DNA of 64,000 bases from Paragonimus westermani (lineage: Eukaryota > Platyhelminthes > Trematoda > Plagiorchiida > Troglotrematidae): the NCBI GenBank assembly GCA_008508345.1, contig QNGE01001035.1, positions 110,875-174,874 of the forward strand, given 5' to 3'. Made by a program: the position numbers and the translations under genes. This document shows, piece by piece, positions 63,430 through 64,000 of this stretch. A model generated the notes under the pieces. It was not told where the DNA came from, searched no databases, and saw only the letters and a program-made list of their open reading frames with translations. How positions within the stretch are numbered: position 1 is the stretch's first letter; each line of letters starts with the position of its first letter.

Positions 63430-64000
63430 TCATTGACTACGACGCATCGCCATCTCGGATAGCGTATCCAACCAGCGGTTTGAGTGATCACGAGGACCCC
63501 AGCCAGGTAGGCAATGCTTGTCCACATTGCTCAGTGGAGCAGTCAAGGTCGTCATATTTCGTGACCACGTTGTTGCTTGACCACCACGAGGTTTTACCCA
63601 ACTGTTGGTGGTCTCAGTATATAATGCCCGGAGCACGTGACCCAACAATCGCAAGCTGTGCGACGTAATTAGTTGACCGATTGATCGCGCATCCCGAGCG
63701 TTCCGGAATACGCGCCGGCGAACTGCCACATTGCTCACGCGATTAGTCCAATTAATGTGGGCCAAGTGGCGGAGAAAACGATGGTCAAATACAGCAAGCC
63801 AATTGATATGTTCCTTGTGAACAGGCCAAGTTTCCGAACCAGACAGCAAAATGGAACGCACACAGGCATTATATACCCTTCCTTTCAGCGACAACCGAAC
63901 GTCTTTTCGACGCCACAGATGACGCAGTTTGGCAAAGGCAACTCGTGCCTTTGCTATCCTTGCTGATATCTCATCAGCAATATTACAGGCTGACGAGATA
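63430..64000 (-). mobile_element. RTE-like reverse transcriptase C-terminus, runs off the window
   Basis: An uninterrupted minus-strand frame of 190 codons from the window edge to a stop at 63430. It reads ISARIAKARVAFAKLRHLWR, SLKGRVYNACVRSILLSGSE, TWPVHKEHINWLAVFDHRFL, then HSLRLLGHVLR, RGGQATTWSRNM, LPGWGPRDHSNRWLDTLSEM. This block order is the conserved C-terminal region of RTE-like ORF2 proteins downstream of the polymerase domain. Unlike fragments A-C it has no internal stop and its C-terminal region differs in detail, so it belongs to another, probably younger subfamily. The polymerase and endonuclease domains lie beyond the window. Confidence 0.85.

Overview
The window looks like a draft nuclear contig from a metazoan, most likely a digenean fluke (inference). 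It has spliced genes with kilobase introns, two runs of N, no operons, and repeats dominated by relics of an RTE-type non-LTR retrotransposon, solo LTRs of one LTR-retrotransposon family and a short hammerhead-like repeat. The organism is inferred from the repeat types and the gene family. No rRNA, CRISPR array or convincing tRNA was seen.

The only genes I can support strongly are three paralogous Ly6/CD59-like (three-finger, probably GPI-anchored) genes. Gene 1 is on the plus strand (exons 12545-12608, 17998-18083, 19140-19337). Gene 2 is on the minus strand (42452-42515, 40644-40735, 39057-39254). Gene 3 is on the minus strand and its first exon was not found (49553-49644, 48311-48508). They share one architecture: a 64-nt signal-peptide exon, an 86 or 92-nt exon carrying the first five cysteines, and a terminal exon of exactly 198 nt with the CC-x4-CN signature and a hydrophobic tail. 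Intron phases are 1 and 0. Each was assembled by eye from splice sites, reading phase and paralogue comparison.

Layout: 1-12.5 kb is mostly unassigned, with weak minus-strand exon candidates at 2.0-5.1 kb and two hammerhead-like repeat fragments near 11.3 and 11.9 kb. Gene 1 fills 12.5-19.3 kb; its first intron holds a dispersed repeat split by a solo LTR. 19.3-27 kb is featureless to me. 27.07-29.34 kb holds two LTR copies in opposite orientation around an N gap. 36.83-37.02 kb is a near-perfect 188-bp palindrome made of two hammerhead-like units. Gene 2 lies at 39.06-42.5 kb with an old solo LTR in intron 2. 43.2-44.2 kb is a broken RTE element with a second N gap. A possible small cysteine-rich gene lies at 44.8-45.4 kb. 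The second copy of the gene 1 intron repeat lies at 45.6-46.8 kb without the LTR, which shows the insertion site directly. Gene 3 follows at 48.3-49.6 kb. From 52.7 kb on the sequence is mainly decayed retroelements: a long RTE relic, a hammerhead-like repeat, a Ty3-like integrase tail, an RTE 3' tail, and a better preserved RTE reverse-transcriptase C-terminus running off the right edge.

The three Ly6-like genes probably encode small secreted or surface-anchored proteins. Nothing in the sequence shows what they bind. Open frames of 60-120 codons are common by chance here, so most were not called.
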